From Atherinomorus stipes (lineage: Eukaryota > Chordata > Actinopteri > Atheriniformes > Atherinidae): a DNA stretch of 64,000 nt. The notes under the pieces are model-generated. The model saw nothing but the letters and a program-made list of their open reading frames with translations. It was not told the origin of the DNA and did no database searches. The position numbers were made by a program, and so were the translations under genes. The DNA is taken from contig JALJCO010013442.1 in NCBI GenBank assembly GCA_023101725.1, positions 1-64,000 on the forward strand, written 5' to 3'. Below are positions 23,908 through 35,824 of this stretch, in pieces; the first letter of the stretch is position 1, and each line of letters begins with the position of its first letter.

Positions 23908-24689
23908 CTTAAAGGTGCCATGACATCAAATTTCACTTTTCTGGGGTTTTGGGGTATAATATGATCTGTTGTGCACTGATGAGGCCATGTGAATGTCCAG
24001 AGTGAGAATCAAAGTTCCTGTTTATGGTCTGTCAGCTTTGTCTCTCTGCTCAGAAACAGTTGAATCAGACAGCAGGCTATCATTCTACGTAGTTCTATCA
24101 TTCTACGTAATTTAATTGCTCCAATAAGAGCACACTATCAAGTAAACAGCGCCCCCCCTCTCTCTCTCCTAACGGCCTATGCACCGTCCGCTCCCCCTCC
24201 CCTCCCTGTCTGATTCAGCTTCGTGTAAGGAGCTAGTAGTAACTTCTGTGCAGTCAGGTCTGGATTTTCAAACAAATGGATTTAAAAGCAAACTTCTGCA
24301 GCAACACTGAGGGAGGGGGCCACAACCTTGTCATTACCTGTAAGTTTATTTATTTTCTAAATGCTGTCTTGTCTGATAAACGTAGCTCACTGTCTGGATT
24401 GTTGCTAGCAGTTAGCCTTTAGCAAACTCCGATCGCAGCTTGACCTAGATTCTCCAAATAAGGTCATAGCGAAATAAGGTGTAGCCAATCAAAATGAAGT
24501 CAACGTGGTCTCCGGGTAAAGCTCCATATCATCACCGGACCCAACTGTATTACTGAGGAAGTGAGGTCTGGCGTTTCAAAACAATACTCCGCTGTAAAAA
24601 ATGCCGTTTTTTTCTTTGGAGTATTTACATATGCAGTAATGCCAACAACATAAACTAGTTTTTAACTGCTATGTCATCACTCCTTTAAG
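23908..24689. mobile_element. MITE, TTAAAGG...ATGACAT ends, about 780 bp
   Basis: The left end CTTAAAGGTGCCATGACATC matches the reversed right end CTTAAAGGAGTGATGACATA. The interior is non-coding, with a direct repeat of CTATCATTCTACGTA at about 24078-24110. A second, shortened copy in the opposite orientation is at 55172-55592, which confirms that this is a mobile family. Confidence 0.7.
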
Positions 24690-26249
24690 CAATTGTGCTC
24701 CAAAGAAAAGTTTAAACTTGTGCAGAGATGTGCGTGTTTTGGACTTTGCATGTAAAAAAATCAGCAGCAAAAGCAGAGATTTAAGAATAAACTGAATGAA
24801 AGACTGATTCTTGATAAACTGATTGAATGGGGTTAAAAATAAGCAAAAATATTGTCATTGCACTTAGAAATATAACAAAACGAACACAAATAGTCTAAAG
24901 TATGAGGTCTCTCATGGCCCCCAATGTTTTAATGGGCAAGTAATTACTGACTATTTCATGCTTTATGACATAATAATTACTTACGATGTCAGATTCAATT
25001 AGCTTAATCTTCTCAAATTTAAGATGAAAAAGAAAGCCGTTGGCATAGTTGAGTTTTATTACATAACCAGACAGAGTTACATTAAACCTTGCTCTAGTGA
25101 AGTGGAGTTACAACTCCCCCAACTAAAAGCAGGATTTCAGAAACCTCCAAAGGAAGTAAAATGTAAGTGAACGCAGTAAAATCTATTTCCAAAGGTGGGC
25201 TTAAATCTTGGAGCCACAGATGGACCATGACCATTTGGCTTTTATATTTATCAAAAGTGGCAGAGTATGACATATTACCTTGACAGTGCAGAAGTGAAAG
25301 GAGTAGCAATATACTGAGGTGGTCTGAAACCGAAGGCAATATTCTGCCAATATCTGCACAGTAACACTTTGGCAAGATTTCATATTGATATAATGTCATC
25401 CAGTGATGGATAGATATGTAATAAGAACCGGTCTGTGAAGCTGATGACACCTAGCAGCTCTGAGATAATTATTCATGATGTAAAGTTATTAAATAACTTT
25501 GCAAAGATTTGCAGTTAAGATGGACAGACAGATTTTGTCACAGTCTCTAAAGGACCAAAACAGGAGGAAAAATAAGATGAAAAAAAGCCTTTAATTTCTA
25601 AAATACTCTACATAAAAAGTATTAGGGTACATTCCAAAACCTATGTTACAGAACCAAAAAGAAAATTTGATGCAACAAGAATGATGTAGTCTTCCTCAAA
25701 ATTATTCATACCCTCTCATTGAAGAATAGGATAAATTCACAATAGTAATTCAAATGAGAAGACATTAATGGAACTAATGATAAATGAAACTTTACAAAAA
25801 TATAATTTAGTGAAACAGTATTGCTTTAGAATTGTGTTCGAAAATAATTATTTTAAAAAAAACAATGTCCCAGCCGATTAGAGCACTTTTCTTATGAACA
25901 GTGGACCAAAATGCTTGACAACAGGTGCAGAACTCTTATTGAACATTACAGAAAACACATGGTTGCAACAAGCACGATAGGAGCCCCATCATGCTTGTTT
26001 ATTTGTTTGATTTTTTTGTGTATGTTTTTAACATTTACACATTCATGAATTTCATAGAACTTTTATGTGTTACTTTTGTCAATTTCAACTTATTTCACTG
26101 ACAGCAGATTTTTTTTTTTCTGTCCTTAATGGGAGGATATCAATAATTTCAAGGGAGGACTCCATCTTTGTGCAAATTGGCCTACCTGTTACCTGCTACC
26201 ATATGTTTTTATCATTTGTGAATTGATTATACCAATTGTCAAAGTGTTT
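24690..26249. other. No gene; possible Tc1-like terminus
   Basis: CCTCAAAATTATTCATACCC at about 25695 resembles the end of some fish Tc1-like elements, but no partner or transposase is readable. The rest is AT-rich. Confidence 0.35.
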
Positions 26250-26710
26250 CAGATAACTCTTTGGTCATTGTTCCTCAATAGAAGATTTTAGCTGCCTGCA
26301 GCTTGTTGTCTATTTTCCTCTTCATGATGCATTACACATTTTCAGTAGGAGACAAACTGTAGGCAAGCCAGTCTACACTGTGGCACTGTGTCACTGAAGC
26401 CACGTGGTTCCAAGTCTTACATTGTGTTCCTAAAAAAAACAATTATTTTTTCGGAATAAAAATACCCTGATTTACCCCATTTACCCTGATGGTAGCATTT
26501 CTCATGTATTTCCAATAGTAACAAACACTGAAGCATCCCTGTACAACCACAAACACTGTTGTGCACTTTTTATCTATAGCATGTTTTTTTTTCCTTTCTT
26601 TTTTTTATTCCAAAGCAGCTGAAATGTTGACTCATCTGACCACGGAGCAAGGGTCCACTGTGCTTCAGCTGCATACAAGAGGTGCATAGAAGATGCAGCT
26701 GTATTTCTGG
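26250..26710. mobile_element. Degraded hAT (Tip100/Zaphod-like) fragment
   Basis: GTAGGAGACAAACTGTAGGC with AAGCCAGTC near 26347, and CTCATCTGACCACGGAGCAA then GGGTCCACTGTGCTTCAGCT near 26631, resemble blocks of a widespread teleost hAT family that I recall by their CAGGACTGCAGGC and CTCATCTGACCACAG wording. No frame or termini are visible. Confidence 0.35.
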
Positions 26711-26867
26711 GCAACAGCAGAGCTTAAGTTTTACACACAGGGTGGAAAAAAGGGTGGGCAAAATTTTATCAGGGTCCATGTACAAAAAGGGAAATTACTG
26801 TGTTCCTCCCTCGAACACACACACACACCTACACTGCTCTAATAACTGTGGTGGTGTTAGAAAGACC

Positions 26868-27015
26868 TGGGTAATAAAAGAAAAAAAGAGGGGGGCCGAG
26901 GAAGGGGAGAAGGAGGGAAAAGAGGAGGAAATTCCGGGGATAGAAAAAAAAAAAAAAAAAGAACTCAGAGAGAATAAGAGGGGAGGGGATGGGGGTTATA
27001 AAAAACAAAAAGGGT
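26868..27015 (+). repeat. Purine-rich tract
   Basis: Nearly 150 bp of A and G on the plus strand with few interruptions, including a G6 run, repeated GGAGG/AAGGG, and a 17-A run at about 26944. It follows a short CA repeat at 26817-26828. Such tracts can form triplex (H-) DNA. Confidence 0.8.
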
Positions 27016-27189
27016 CCAGATGAAGCCCCACCTCAGGCCACTGTCCAGAACCCCTAAATATGTATGAGCATAGGTTTGGGTGACTTGTAAAAAATTGATT
27101 AAGGCCTCTGACGCGCCACGCAACAGTTTACTGCTGCAATATTAAAAAAGTGGTCCAGAGTCTTGCTCACCATGAGGGTAAGTGGAAAA

Positions 27190-27228
27190 TAAAGATACAT
27201 CATTCTGTGGGTGAACTATTCCTTTAAA
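27190..27228 (+). mobile_element. Orphan end of the fold-back family at 16951
   Basis: ATACATCATTCTGTGGGTGA then ACTATTCCTTTAA repeats the right terminus of the 16951-17761 element. I find no matching left arm nearby. Confidence 0.6.
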
Positions 27229-28204
27229 GCAGTGAAGCACTAACGTGTCGCAAATACACAGTTACTTGTCAGCATGACTATAACGTCACGTGAAATTGTG
27301 ATTTACGCCGGTTGGATGCTGAGAGGAGCAGCTGCAGACGGCGAAACTGAGGCAACCTGGGCGACATGGCATTAAAAAGCTGCACATGCTCCAGCGGCTG
27401 TCTTTCAGGCAGACAATGACATAAGAACATCACCTGCTGCAGCAGGATATTCGTGATCCGTCTCGCTGTGACTTTTAAACAGTAATAGTAAACTACTTGT
27501 TTTAGAGGGGCCACAATGTGGTCATGCCACTCATACACCTGCATTATAGTCAAGATATAGTTTTTTTTTTTATATACAATGAACCATCAAGTGGAGGCCC
27601 TCCAGGTAACCTGAGGCCCCACGCAGCCTGTGTGATCTGCGTGTATCTTGTGGCGGTGCTGGGTGCACTCGTTATTGTTCATTTTCAGCTACAATGTGAA
27701 AATTCTCATAATATGAATTGATGTGTGGTCCCTTAGTACACTAACAGAAAATTATACACAGTATGACTTGGTTTCGCCGCATTATCTCAAAACTGATGTA
27801 GTGCTACATAGCTTCAGGCTAACATTAGGTAAATAGCTTTTCACACGTTAGTAGCTGTGACTGTTATGAAACTTTGCATTATTCATCATGCTGTATTTTA
27901 TTAACCTAATGTTGGCCGCCACCTTTCGGTTTGACTCATGTCTGTTAGTTGATGCCTGTGGGAAATATGTGGGTGAGCTGCAATCTTGGCCAGGTCCCTC
28001 TTAAATAAGAGATTTCTAATTGTGATGAGGTTATCTGGATAAATGAAACGAAAATGAAATGTACAGTAATCGCACAGCGAAAAAAATCTCTTCTAACAAT
28101 TTGCAGCCACATAATAGTCAATGTTAAAGAAAAGAGAAAAACTAACTAGGAAACTATCTTAAAATTGACTTTACACCGAGACACTGGTGTTTCTGGAAAG
28201 ACTT
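27229..28204. other. No gene recognised
   Basis: Moderately GC-rich, no supported frame, no paired ends. Confidence 0.45.
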
Positions 28205-28345
28205 GGAGTAAATTCAAATTCCCCCGTTAACCCTAACCCTTCATTTTGCACATTCATGTGAAGGGGTAGTGGTGTCCCGATTCTGGTTCAGACGGAGGGG
28301 GAGGGGGAAGTGGTAGCATTATCTGGCCCTCAAAAACAGAGATTT
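28205..28345 (+). mobile_element. MITE-like family X, terminal fragment
   Basis: CCCTTCATTTTGCACATTCA, then GTGAAGGGGTAGTGGTGTCC and CGATTCTGGTTCAGACG, match the left end of family X at 20936. Similarity stops near 28345. The two TAACCC units at 28228 are part of this end, not a telomere repeat. Confidence 0.55.
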
Positions 28346-28701
28346 TCCAGGAGCACACTAGAAAATAAGTGGTATGATATTAACCACAATTTCATGCAAA
28401 ATACAGGCAAAATGAAAAGAAATCCGCATCCAAAGAAATGCACAAATTTGAGTATTTTTGTAAATAAAATGTAAAAAATTGCTATTTTCAGGTCGATTTA
28501 ATGTATTACAGACAGCTTCATTACAAATTTGAAAAAAATAGCTAGCTTTGTCATGTTACGTGGATCTGCTCATGTCTGTGACATAATGTTAATATTAAGC
28601 TTGAGTCGAAAGCTTCTTCTTTTCCTTTTATTTTTATGTTTTTCAGCCCAAAGCTGAAAAAATAACCCAATCGCCAAAGGGAGATTATCGCTGCCTAGTG
28701 G
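28346..28701. other. AT-rich, no gene
   Basis: Nothing recognised between the family X fragment and the hAT relic. Confidence 0.4.
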
Positions 28702-29613
28702 TAGGGGTAGGGATTACAAGAACCGGTTCTCTGTTGTTCCATTCCATGGAATCGTTCATCTGCCTGCCTATTGATTCCTCTTATCGGTTCCGTAAATGTC
28801 GGACGTATTTGCGTGCTGACGTCACGTACGCGTCTCCAACATGGCGTCGCGGCGAACGTGCTCCAAAGTTTGGTTGAATTACATGAAAAAAATACGATAT
28901 AAGCGCGATTTACACGTTGATCACATCAGAGGGAGGAAACACCTTCAACTTTTGGCCACAGAGCAGTTAGTCTGTCGGAATATAAAGCCTTTCTTACGTT
29001 GCTAAGCAACCGTGGTGGCGCTGTGGGGGGCAGGCCTCAGCTCAGCACGCCTTCTGTCTGCAACGTCGCAGGTAACATGTTTAAAGGAAAGCAGCAGCAT
29101 CTTCTGTGTCAGGTGTGTACTGCTGTGTACTACTACTGTGTACTGCTCAGTGTACTGCTCTGTAAATTATAACAAAAGATATGACAAATGCAACGAAACA
29201 CACACACAAACATTCATACATATTTACACACACATAATAATAATAATTTAATTCAACATGTTCAAAAGGAGTAAAAAGAAGTCTAACTTATTTAATCTGT
29301 TCCCTTTAAGTCCTAAAAGATCTCGTATTCTTCATCAGAAGGTAAACATGCTATTTTTTCTGCACAGAAACTGTTTCTGTACAGAAGTTGATCACTGCAG
29401 TTGTATTTTATGAGTTGTTCTTTAACTGAAGTCAACTTTAAGGTGAAGTTGAAGGCAAAATGGTGATGCATCTTTAAAATGGAAAGAGTTACTGCAACCA
29501 AAGCCGTTCATACTGTATTTAATCATTCAATGAGAATCCATAAGGAACCGAATCGAAACGTGCTATCGATAATGGAATCGGAATCGCTAACCTCTTAACG
29601 ATTCCCATCCCTA
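28702..29613 (+). mobile_element. hAT (Ac-like) non-autonomous relic
   Basis: The left end TAGGGGTAGGGATTACAAGA and the reversed right end TAGGGATGGGAATCGTTAAG are variants of the TAGGGGTGGGAAT terminus of teleost hAT elements. Internally, GGAATCG and CGATTCC blocks near both ends are typical. A short BED-like reading frame starts at 28841. A clean 8-bp duplication is not visible. CCTAGTGG (28694-28701) and CCTAGTAG (29610-29617) match 7 of 8, but the latter overlaps the terminus. Confidence 0.6.
28841..29005 (+). pseudogene. BED-finger-like start of hAT transposase
   Basis: A 54-codon frame begins MASRRTCSKVWLNYM and ends at TAA. SKVW followed by an aromatic residue is the opening of BED zinc fingers carried by hAT transposases. 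The C-x2-C and H pairs that should follow are missing, so at most the first exon edge survives. A CpG-rich segment lies just upstream (28800-28840). Confidence 0.35.
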
Positions 29614-29624
29614 GTAGGGATGAA

Positions 29625-30330
29625 AATAGGAATAGGAATTGGGATTGGGCATTAGGCCCATTTTTTTTTTTTTTACCGCTACCCTTTGCCACTTAAAATG
29701 GAGCCATAAGGGGTAAGTCTAAAAGCTACACCCTACAAATTGAGACACCCCTTCAACAATTGCATACATCATCAGTGATCTCCGTTGGCTTGTGTGTATG
29801 CATGCTGAGCTGTCACCAGAAATCTTGAGAAATCAAGCCATCTACAGCTGTTGATTAACACTATTATACTAGTCGGATTTGTGCATGACATTCCCGCTTG
29901 TGTTGTATCTCACGACACCTTCCGTGTAACTAAAGATCAGCAGGCACTTAAACCGTAGATTATCAGGGCTGCCTAACAGGGCTCCGCTGGTTTTCAGCCT
30001 GGTAGCGTTTATGTCACTGAAGCTTTGATGTAGTGCTCACGATTTTTTTTTCATCTGCATTTTACAAAGAAAATTACCGTTAAAAATTCAAACAACATGA
30101 AACTAGACAACGCAATTGTTATGATACATTTTAAATTGTATCTATGGAGAAAATATTGACATTTTTTGGGGGGTCGGGAGCAGCCATCTTACCGGTATTT
30201 TGCAAATTTGTCATACCCCTCTGTTTTAAAAGGCATCTGAAAACCTATAGATCCCTATACTCCTACCCACCCGTCCTATTTGAGACACCCCTATCCCTAC
30301 ACGTGAACGCGTCAAACGGATGACAAGGGG
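29625..30330 (-). mobile_element. MITE-like family X, copy 2 (both ends)
   Basis: Reverse-complement copy of 20936-21560. Shared blocks, in order on the minus strand, include AGATGGCTGCTCCCGAC, ACGCTACCAGGCTGAAAACC, GCAGCCCTGATAATCTAC and ACACAAGCGGGAATGTCATG. Here both termini are visible, GATAGGGGTGTCTCAAATAG and, reversed from the other side, TTGTAGGGTGTAGC with GAAGGGGTGTCTCAATT. This supports inverted GGGTGTCTCAA-type ends. A 15-T run at about 29660 interrupts one end. Confidence 0.6.
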
Positions 30331-30399
30331 CTTAGAGTTTCAAAGTTTCAAAGCTTAAAGTTTCACGGACATTTCCGTTTTTCTTCCGCAGTCAATCAA

Positions 30400-30775
30400 T
30401 TTCTGCCATGCGCTTCCGGTCGATAATATCTGCATTCATTTACACTGAGTAGTGATGTCTCTAAAATGGTAACATTCTCATTTTTTTGGTATAAAAGAAC
30501 ATTTTTTATTACTTCCTCACCTGCTACGACACTGAACTGGGAGGATAATATGATGAAATGACCTGATGTTACAACTAGCAATGTATTTTGTACTTTGTTG
30601 AGTCCTATGGTGACAAACAGGAACGCCATAGACTTACATAGCGCTTTTTGGGTTTAACAATATCCAATTTTCAGTCATCGAGTGAGGGAGCGCTTCCTAT
30701 GTGTGTTGTTGATTTGCGTATGTCCTCAGTGTAAAATATCCTGTAACCGTGGTAACCGGAAGCCCTTGGCAGAAA
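30400..30775. mobile_element. MITE, TTTCTGCCAWGSGCTTCCGG ends
   Basis: TTTCTGCCATGCGCTTCCGG at 30400 and, reversed, TTTCTGCCAAGGGCTTCCGG at 30775 match at 18 of 20. The pairing continues weakly (TATTTTACACTGAG against CATTTACACTGAG). The interior of about 375 bp is non-coding. I find no clear duplication outside. Confidence 0.6.
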
Positions 30776-32541
30776 CGAGCAGACATGGCGGCTCCCATGG
30801 TTTCGGCCGTGAAACTTGTCTATGCTGTTCTTTTCATCCAGTGACCTGTCAGTCACCTAAGCTGGTACCTGGGGTGTGCAATCATGATGTAGAGGTAGCA
30901 AGTTGCCCCATTGCCCACTACGAGTGCTCTGCCCCTTTATCGGTGCAGAGATTACACAAGGCTTTGTTGAGTAATACAGTTGCAGGTTCCAATCCCTGAG
31001 CCATGATCAGTAACCCCGTGGCCTCTAATGCAACAGCACATTCAACACTGCTCTCCAGCTTTGGCCTTTCCATTCTGAGATTTCTTCATACTCCTTGAAT
31101 CTGTTTGTGGTATTGTGTACTTCAGGTGGTGAAATACATCCAATTATTTATTCATTTATATTTATTCACTTGTATTGTAAATTAATTTTTCGATCTTTTT
31201 ATCTTCCTAGGTGTTGGGGGTTGGGCACTTGATGTTTGTTATATGTAATCCTGGCATCTTCACATTTCATGTAGAAATGACTTGTGTGTTCTATAAACTT
31301 TCATCCAATATGTTTTATTGCCTCCCTCTCCCTGCTTATTAATGACAATCTTTTAGAAAACGTAAAAGGGCTTAAAGATAATGTTACACATCAAAGTGTA
31401 GGGTAGATCCTTATTTATTTGCTTAATACTGGGTATTCAGTGTATTTATATCCTGACTTTTTCTAGAAATAGGCTATTCTCTGTATATTTAAAGTCTAAA
31501 TAATTTTGGCTTCAAATGAAAAGGCCGTATGTGAGCAAGTTTGTTGTCAGCAGTGTTGCTTAAACAGCTCACCCAGCTGTGTGTGCGATTCCATAATACT
31601 GAATTATGATATACTGTGCCAACCTTATTATTATTATATTAGAACAAGCTCAAAAATGCAGTTTTATGTAGTTTTTCTCTCCTCATTTTCCCTGTAAAGC
31701 TAGGGAAAAAATACGAGGGTGTCTCCCGAAGAATTTAATGAAGACTTTTCCAAACACTTGCTGCATATAAGAGCTGTTGAAATTGTGTATTTTGTAAGAC
31801 TACACATGACTTGCACAGAGGCTGTCACCATCTCCAAACAATATGAATGCATGCTGTTTGTCATCCAAGCCTGTGCCATTTCTGCAGGGTATTTTCCCAT
31901 TTATGACAGGATTTATTCTCTCCATCTCTCTCTGCCTTGCACTTTCTATTTCTTTAATATATGTCCTGACTTGCGGGCAATTCCTCATTATTCCTATCTT
32001 GATATCTGCCACTGTTAATGAGTACAGGGACTGGAGTTGCAGAGTTTGAGCATTTGGATTAATGTGGGTGTTGCAGTGGGGAAGTTTGGGAATAGTGCGT
32101 GCTCTCACAGTTCATTACTGTGGATATATGACATTTTAAGGCTGTGAAACGCCAGGCTAATGATGCTCCCCGGTAAACACTGGAGACCGCCAGCCACTGC
32201 ACCTGAGAACGTTCTTCTAATGGCAGGAATGTCAGCATGGTGACAGGTCCACTTCCTCTTCCTCCTCACCCTCTGTACCTTTTTCTGTTTACTTGTTTTT
32301 TTTTTACTCTCTCTCTCTTTTAGGGCAGTATTCCTCTGCTAATTGATAATGGGCACATTTTAAGAGTCGATATACAGAAGTGCTTTAAGAAATAAGGAGC
32401 CTGACGAAGTTTTTTTTAATTAATGTTTGTGCGCAGTTAACACATTTTCATGCTGAATGGTGCCCACACAGAAATTCAATTTGCTTCCCCACATTTCATC
32501 GAGTCAGCTGCTTTAAAGATGTCATCATGAGGTAACCAGGC
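30776..32541. other. No gene recognised
   Basis: Low in recognisable repeats. GGTTCCAATCCC at 30985 resembles a B box but has no proper tRNA head. 31500-32250 is of mixed composition without a supported frame. Confidence 0.4.
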
Positions 32542-32549
32542 TGATAGAG

Positions 32550-33044
32550 CAGGAGCCTGCAACCTTTACAAACAGTCATTTTTGCTCTCAACCCAGCTAA
32601 ATAAAACTTGTTCAGAGATTACACAACATTTTTAAAAAAGACTTCTTTTTAGAAATATCTATTAGAGAAAATATACTGTAATTTTGAAGAGCCACAATTT
32701 CGTTTTTAATTTTCAGGCTTCAAAATAATAATTAAAAAAAAAAAAAAAAAGCGAAGGGGGTAGATGCATTTGTTTCTATGACATGGAGATTCTTTGGAAA
32801 ATGATGTAAAAAAAAAAAAAAAAAGCACAATACATTGAAAAATATTACTAATACTTTATGTAATTATGCCATGAAAATTCAGTACAACTATTCTATAAAA
32901 AATGCTTAGAACCTACATTTATTTTTGTATCTACATTCAAAAACATTAGTTGGTTCTTAATCATTTTTAGCCCACATTATTGAGCCATTGTCAAAGGTCC
33001 AAAGAGCCACTTGCGGCCCCAGAGCCATAAGTTGCAGACCCTTG
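32550..33044. mobile_element. hAT-type MITE, perfect 8-bp TSD
   Basis: The left end CAGGAGCCTGCAACCTTTA and the reversed right end CAAGGGTCTGCAACTTATGG are variants of the CAGGGGTCTGCAAC terminus of a common teleost hAT family. GAGCCACTTGCGGCCCCAGA just inside the right end is also characteristic. A perfect 8-bp duplication TGATAGAG lies outside (32542-32549 and 33045-33052). The 495-bp body is A-rich, with poly-A runs near 32735 and 32809, and has no coding frame. Confidence 0.85.
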
Positions 33045-33280
33045 TGATAGAGTCAAACTCCAACAGGATATTATGTTCCAAGATGATGCTCAATTATTTT
33101 CATCTTTTCTGTCAGGCTCTTGGGCTACAGCCTCAAAAATATCTCTCCAGGCAGTGTCGCTTCTGAACATGAAAGCCCCCATTTGGATGAACTTGTATTG
33201 CTTGGACAAGAAATAGACTGACATGACTTTTGATTTTTCATGACTTCTGCTCTACCCAGGTCTGTAGAAAAATTGACCAT

Positions 33281-33282
<2 letters not shown>

Positions 33283-33314
<32 letters not shown>
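33283..33314. repeat. (AC)16 microsatellite
   Basis: Pure dinucleotide run. Confidence 0.97.
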
Positions 33315-33316
<2 letters not shown>

Positions 33317-35374
33317 CCACATGCACACACACAAAAAAAAAAACACTTACAGGCTTAAGTTTGCAGCAACCATATGGCACAGCATATTCTTGGACTAACA
33401 CTCACATTGGCCGCACATTGTGATTCCTAGTTCCCAAATATATATCTCTCAAATGTGCAACCTTATTTTTAATGAGTGCTTATAAACAGTTGCAGTTCTA
33501 CTGAAGAAAAGTTTATATGAAAGTTTGAGAGGCTGACCAGGTGGCAGGATTTTTTTTTCTTTTGTTTGCTTTTCCTAAGATTTCCCACCTGGAAAAAGAG
33601 GCAAGTAGATCAAACAAAGATGCTGCAACCCAGGTGATACCTTGGACTGAAGCCATGAGCTTAAAAAACACACTTCCTTTCAGCCATGTCTCAGAGGAAA
33701 CACAGTTCTGTTGTTTTAGTAAAGAATTGTGTTTTATTTGAAATTGCATAATTAGTTCAAACTAAAAAAGGCCACATGAAATGACACACACTGACAACAC
33801 ACACTACAAAATGAAACAAGAAGAAGCAGCAAAGGGAAAAACACTCTGCTGTCAGCAGTTGAGGGCTCACCAGGTAGGAATAAATGATCAGCTTCACACT
33901 GAGGCGAAAACGCAGGAAACATAGAAAACACAATAAATGTAACTTGAAAAGGCTCAGGGGTACAGATGTGAACCATTTGTTGGGCAAACAGAATTCTGGC
34001 GTGACCTCAAAGGATGCCTCACTCTTTCTTTGAGGATAATGATGATAAAGTACTTCATAGACCTGCCAAACTTGCAACCTTTGACCTTATTCATTTCATT
34101 AGTACTTCTTTGGCAGAAGAAGAAAAATCCTTATGCCATTTAAAATGCTCTTCAGTTGAATACTGTGCAGCGCTTCACAGAAACTCCAATCAGGTTGTTT
34201 GTATACAATCATATGTGGAAGGCTCTGAAGAATTTCAACAGTATCACAATTGAGTAAAATGTTTCCTTCATTCATCTCCAATATTCTGGTTTATCAAATT
34301 CAGAGTTGCAGGGGTGCTTGAGTCTATCCCAGCTGCTGCAACATATTTGTTTCCTATCATAAATGTTAAATGGCCATACAAGCGACACATGTATTATACA
34401 ACAGTGGTATCATACATTTTAAAAAGGTTACATTAACTATTTGTTTGCATTATAAATTTCATACTTTTCGTTTCAGGGTTGATTAAAAATAATTTCCTTT
34501 CAAAGAAAGAAATTAGCAATCTTTATTTGAATTCTTTGTAAATCGGGGCCAAAATGTTTTATAATCTATATCCACAATGGAAAAAAATTATAGTAAAATT
34601 ATGAAATATGTTTACATGTTGATTTAATAATGAAAAACAACAACAACAACAACAACAAAAAAAACTAACAAAACATTGCATTTTAAGATATAATCGTAGT
34701 TCTATTACACTAAGGTCCTACTTTGTTTCACACATTGGTGAGACAGTTTAAAGGTTTCTGACCCCTTTATGAATTCTTTAAACTCCTCTAGGCATTACAT
34801 TTGGGTATTTGGGGGGGGGGGGGGGGGGGTCAAACATTTTTATTTCAATCATTCTGTAATTGAGACTAAATTAGACTTGGGTCTGTTCTCCAGCTTTGGA
34901 GAAGAGCCTTTCACATGGTACAGAACTAGCTGGAATGTGTAGATATCTATCAGAAAGCTTTTGAATATTACGATGAACTGTATTCCAGTATTGTAATGGG
35001 TGTTCTTCTTTGAAGAGGTAGGACTCACCCAAACAAAGCTGAACATACTACTTTTCACAACAGTGTAAGGTGGTGAAACCCATTGTATGCATTAAATGTA
35101 CAGGACAATTCTAAGTCTTTTACATAAAATATTATACACATTACATGAGGGTGCAGAAAAAGGATAAAAATGAAAAAGACACTTCTTTAAAAAACATTTT
35201 ATTAAGTCACTTTAAGCATATTTGTTCCTTCTTAATTTGGGTGAAATTTTGTTTCCCTGTTGAAAAAAAAGGTCAAACAATTTGTGAGCATTTCTCTCTT
35301 TTACTGAAAGTGTTGTGAGCAAATGTCACTGCACTGTTCAGAACAGATCAGCTGGAACCAAAGTGGAAAGACTA
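33315..35374. other. No gene; simple repeats
   Basis: Contains (CAA)7 at 34638-34658. No supported gene or element ends. Confidence 0.45.
34811..34829 (+). repeat. Poly-G run, 19 bases
   Basis: Nineteen consecutive G on the plus strand, a possible G-quadruplex former. Its length in the assembly may be inexact. Confidence 0.9.
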
Positions 35375-35811
35375 AAGGTGGATTTATACTGTAGTTGCGT
35401 GTTGTCTGTGTCTGTGGAACCGCCGTAGCCTCCGCATAGGGTCAGCGTAGGTCTGACGCGCACCACTCTGGACCTGACGTGCATACTGGCTACGCGAACG
35501 CAGAGACGCGGAAGAACTGTCATGTGATTGGCCAGAGTGCGATAACATGTTTCCGGAGGTTCTCACTGAATTTGCGCCGTTTCGCCATTTTTAAAATCTG
35601 CAAACAATGGATCAGATAGACGAGAGACTGGTCGAGGAGATTTGAAAATATGAACATCTTTATGATGCCTCATGCAGGCACTTTCCAAGAGGAAATGCCC
35701 CCGAAAGTTAGGTAAACCATCAAAGAAGGCTACCTTGTGGAGTTTACAAGACAATACCAGCCGCACTGCCGCCTTCAGAGTGAAAAGGATACTGCAACAC
35801 GTCGCCGGTAC
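35375..35811 (+). mobile_element. PIF/Harbinger-like relic, interrupted by LINE
   Basis: GGTGGATTTATACTGTAGTT is a form of teleost Harbinger terminus (GGTTGATTTATACT type), followed by a CpG-rich leader and a MADF-like start at 35607. The element is cut at 35812 by the LINE insertion. Its continuation should resume after 36492, where I see no clear opposite end. Confidence 0.5.
35607..35675 (+). pseudogene. MADF-domain start, Harbinger accessory protein
   Basis: The frame from ATG reads MDQIDERLVEEI, a stop codon TGA at 35643, then KYEHLYDASCRHF. The order (E-x-L-(I/V)-x-x-(V/I)-x-x-(Y/H)-x-x-LYD) is the opening of MADF domains found in the Myb-like accessory protein of PIF/Harbinger transposons. 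The in-frame stop and the frame loss after about 35675 mark it as dead. Confidence 0.5.
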
Positions 35812-35824
35812 CCTACGCACAAGT

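Noticed and set aside
26682..27023. Lys/Glu-rich plus-strand frame
   Set aside because: Translation of the purine tract.
28225..28245. TAACCCTAACCCT, telomere-like
   Set aside because: Only two units, and part of the family X end with CCCCTT wording; not an interstitial telomere.
30860..31010. Possible tRNA or SINE with GGTTCCAATCCC
   Set aside because: No cloverleaf-compatible head and no A box at the right distance.
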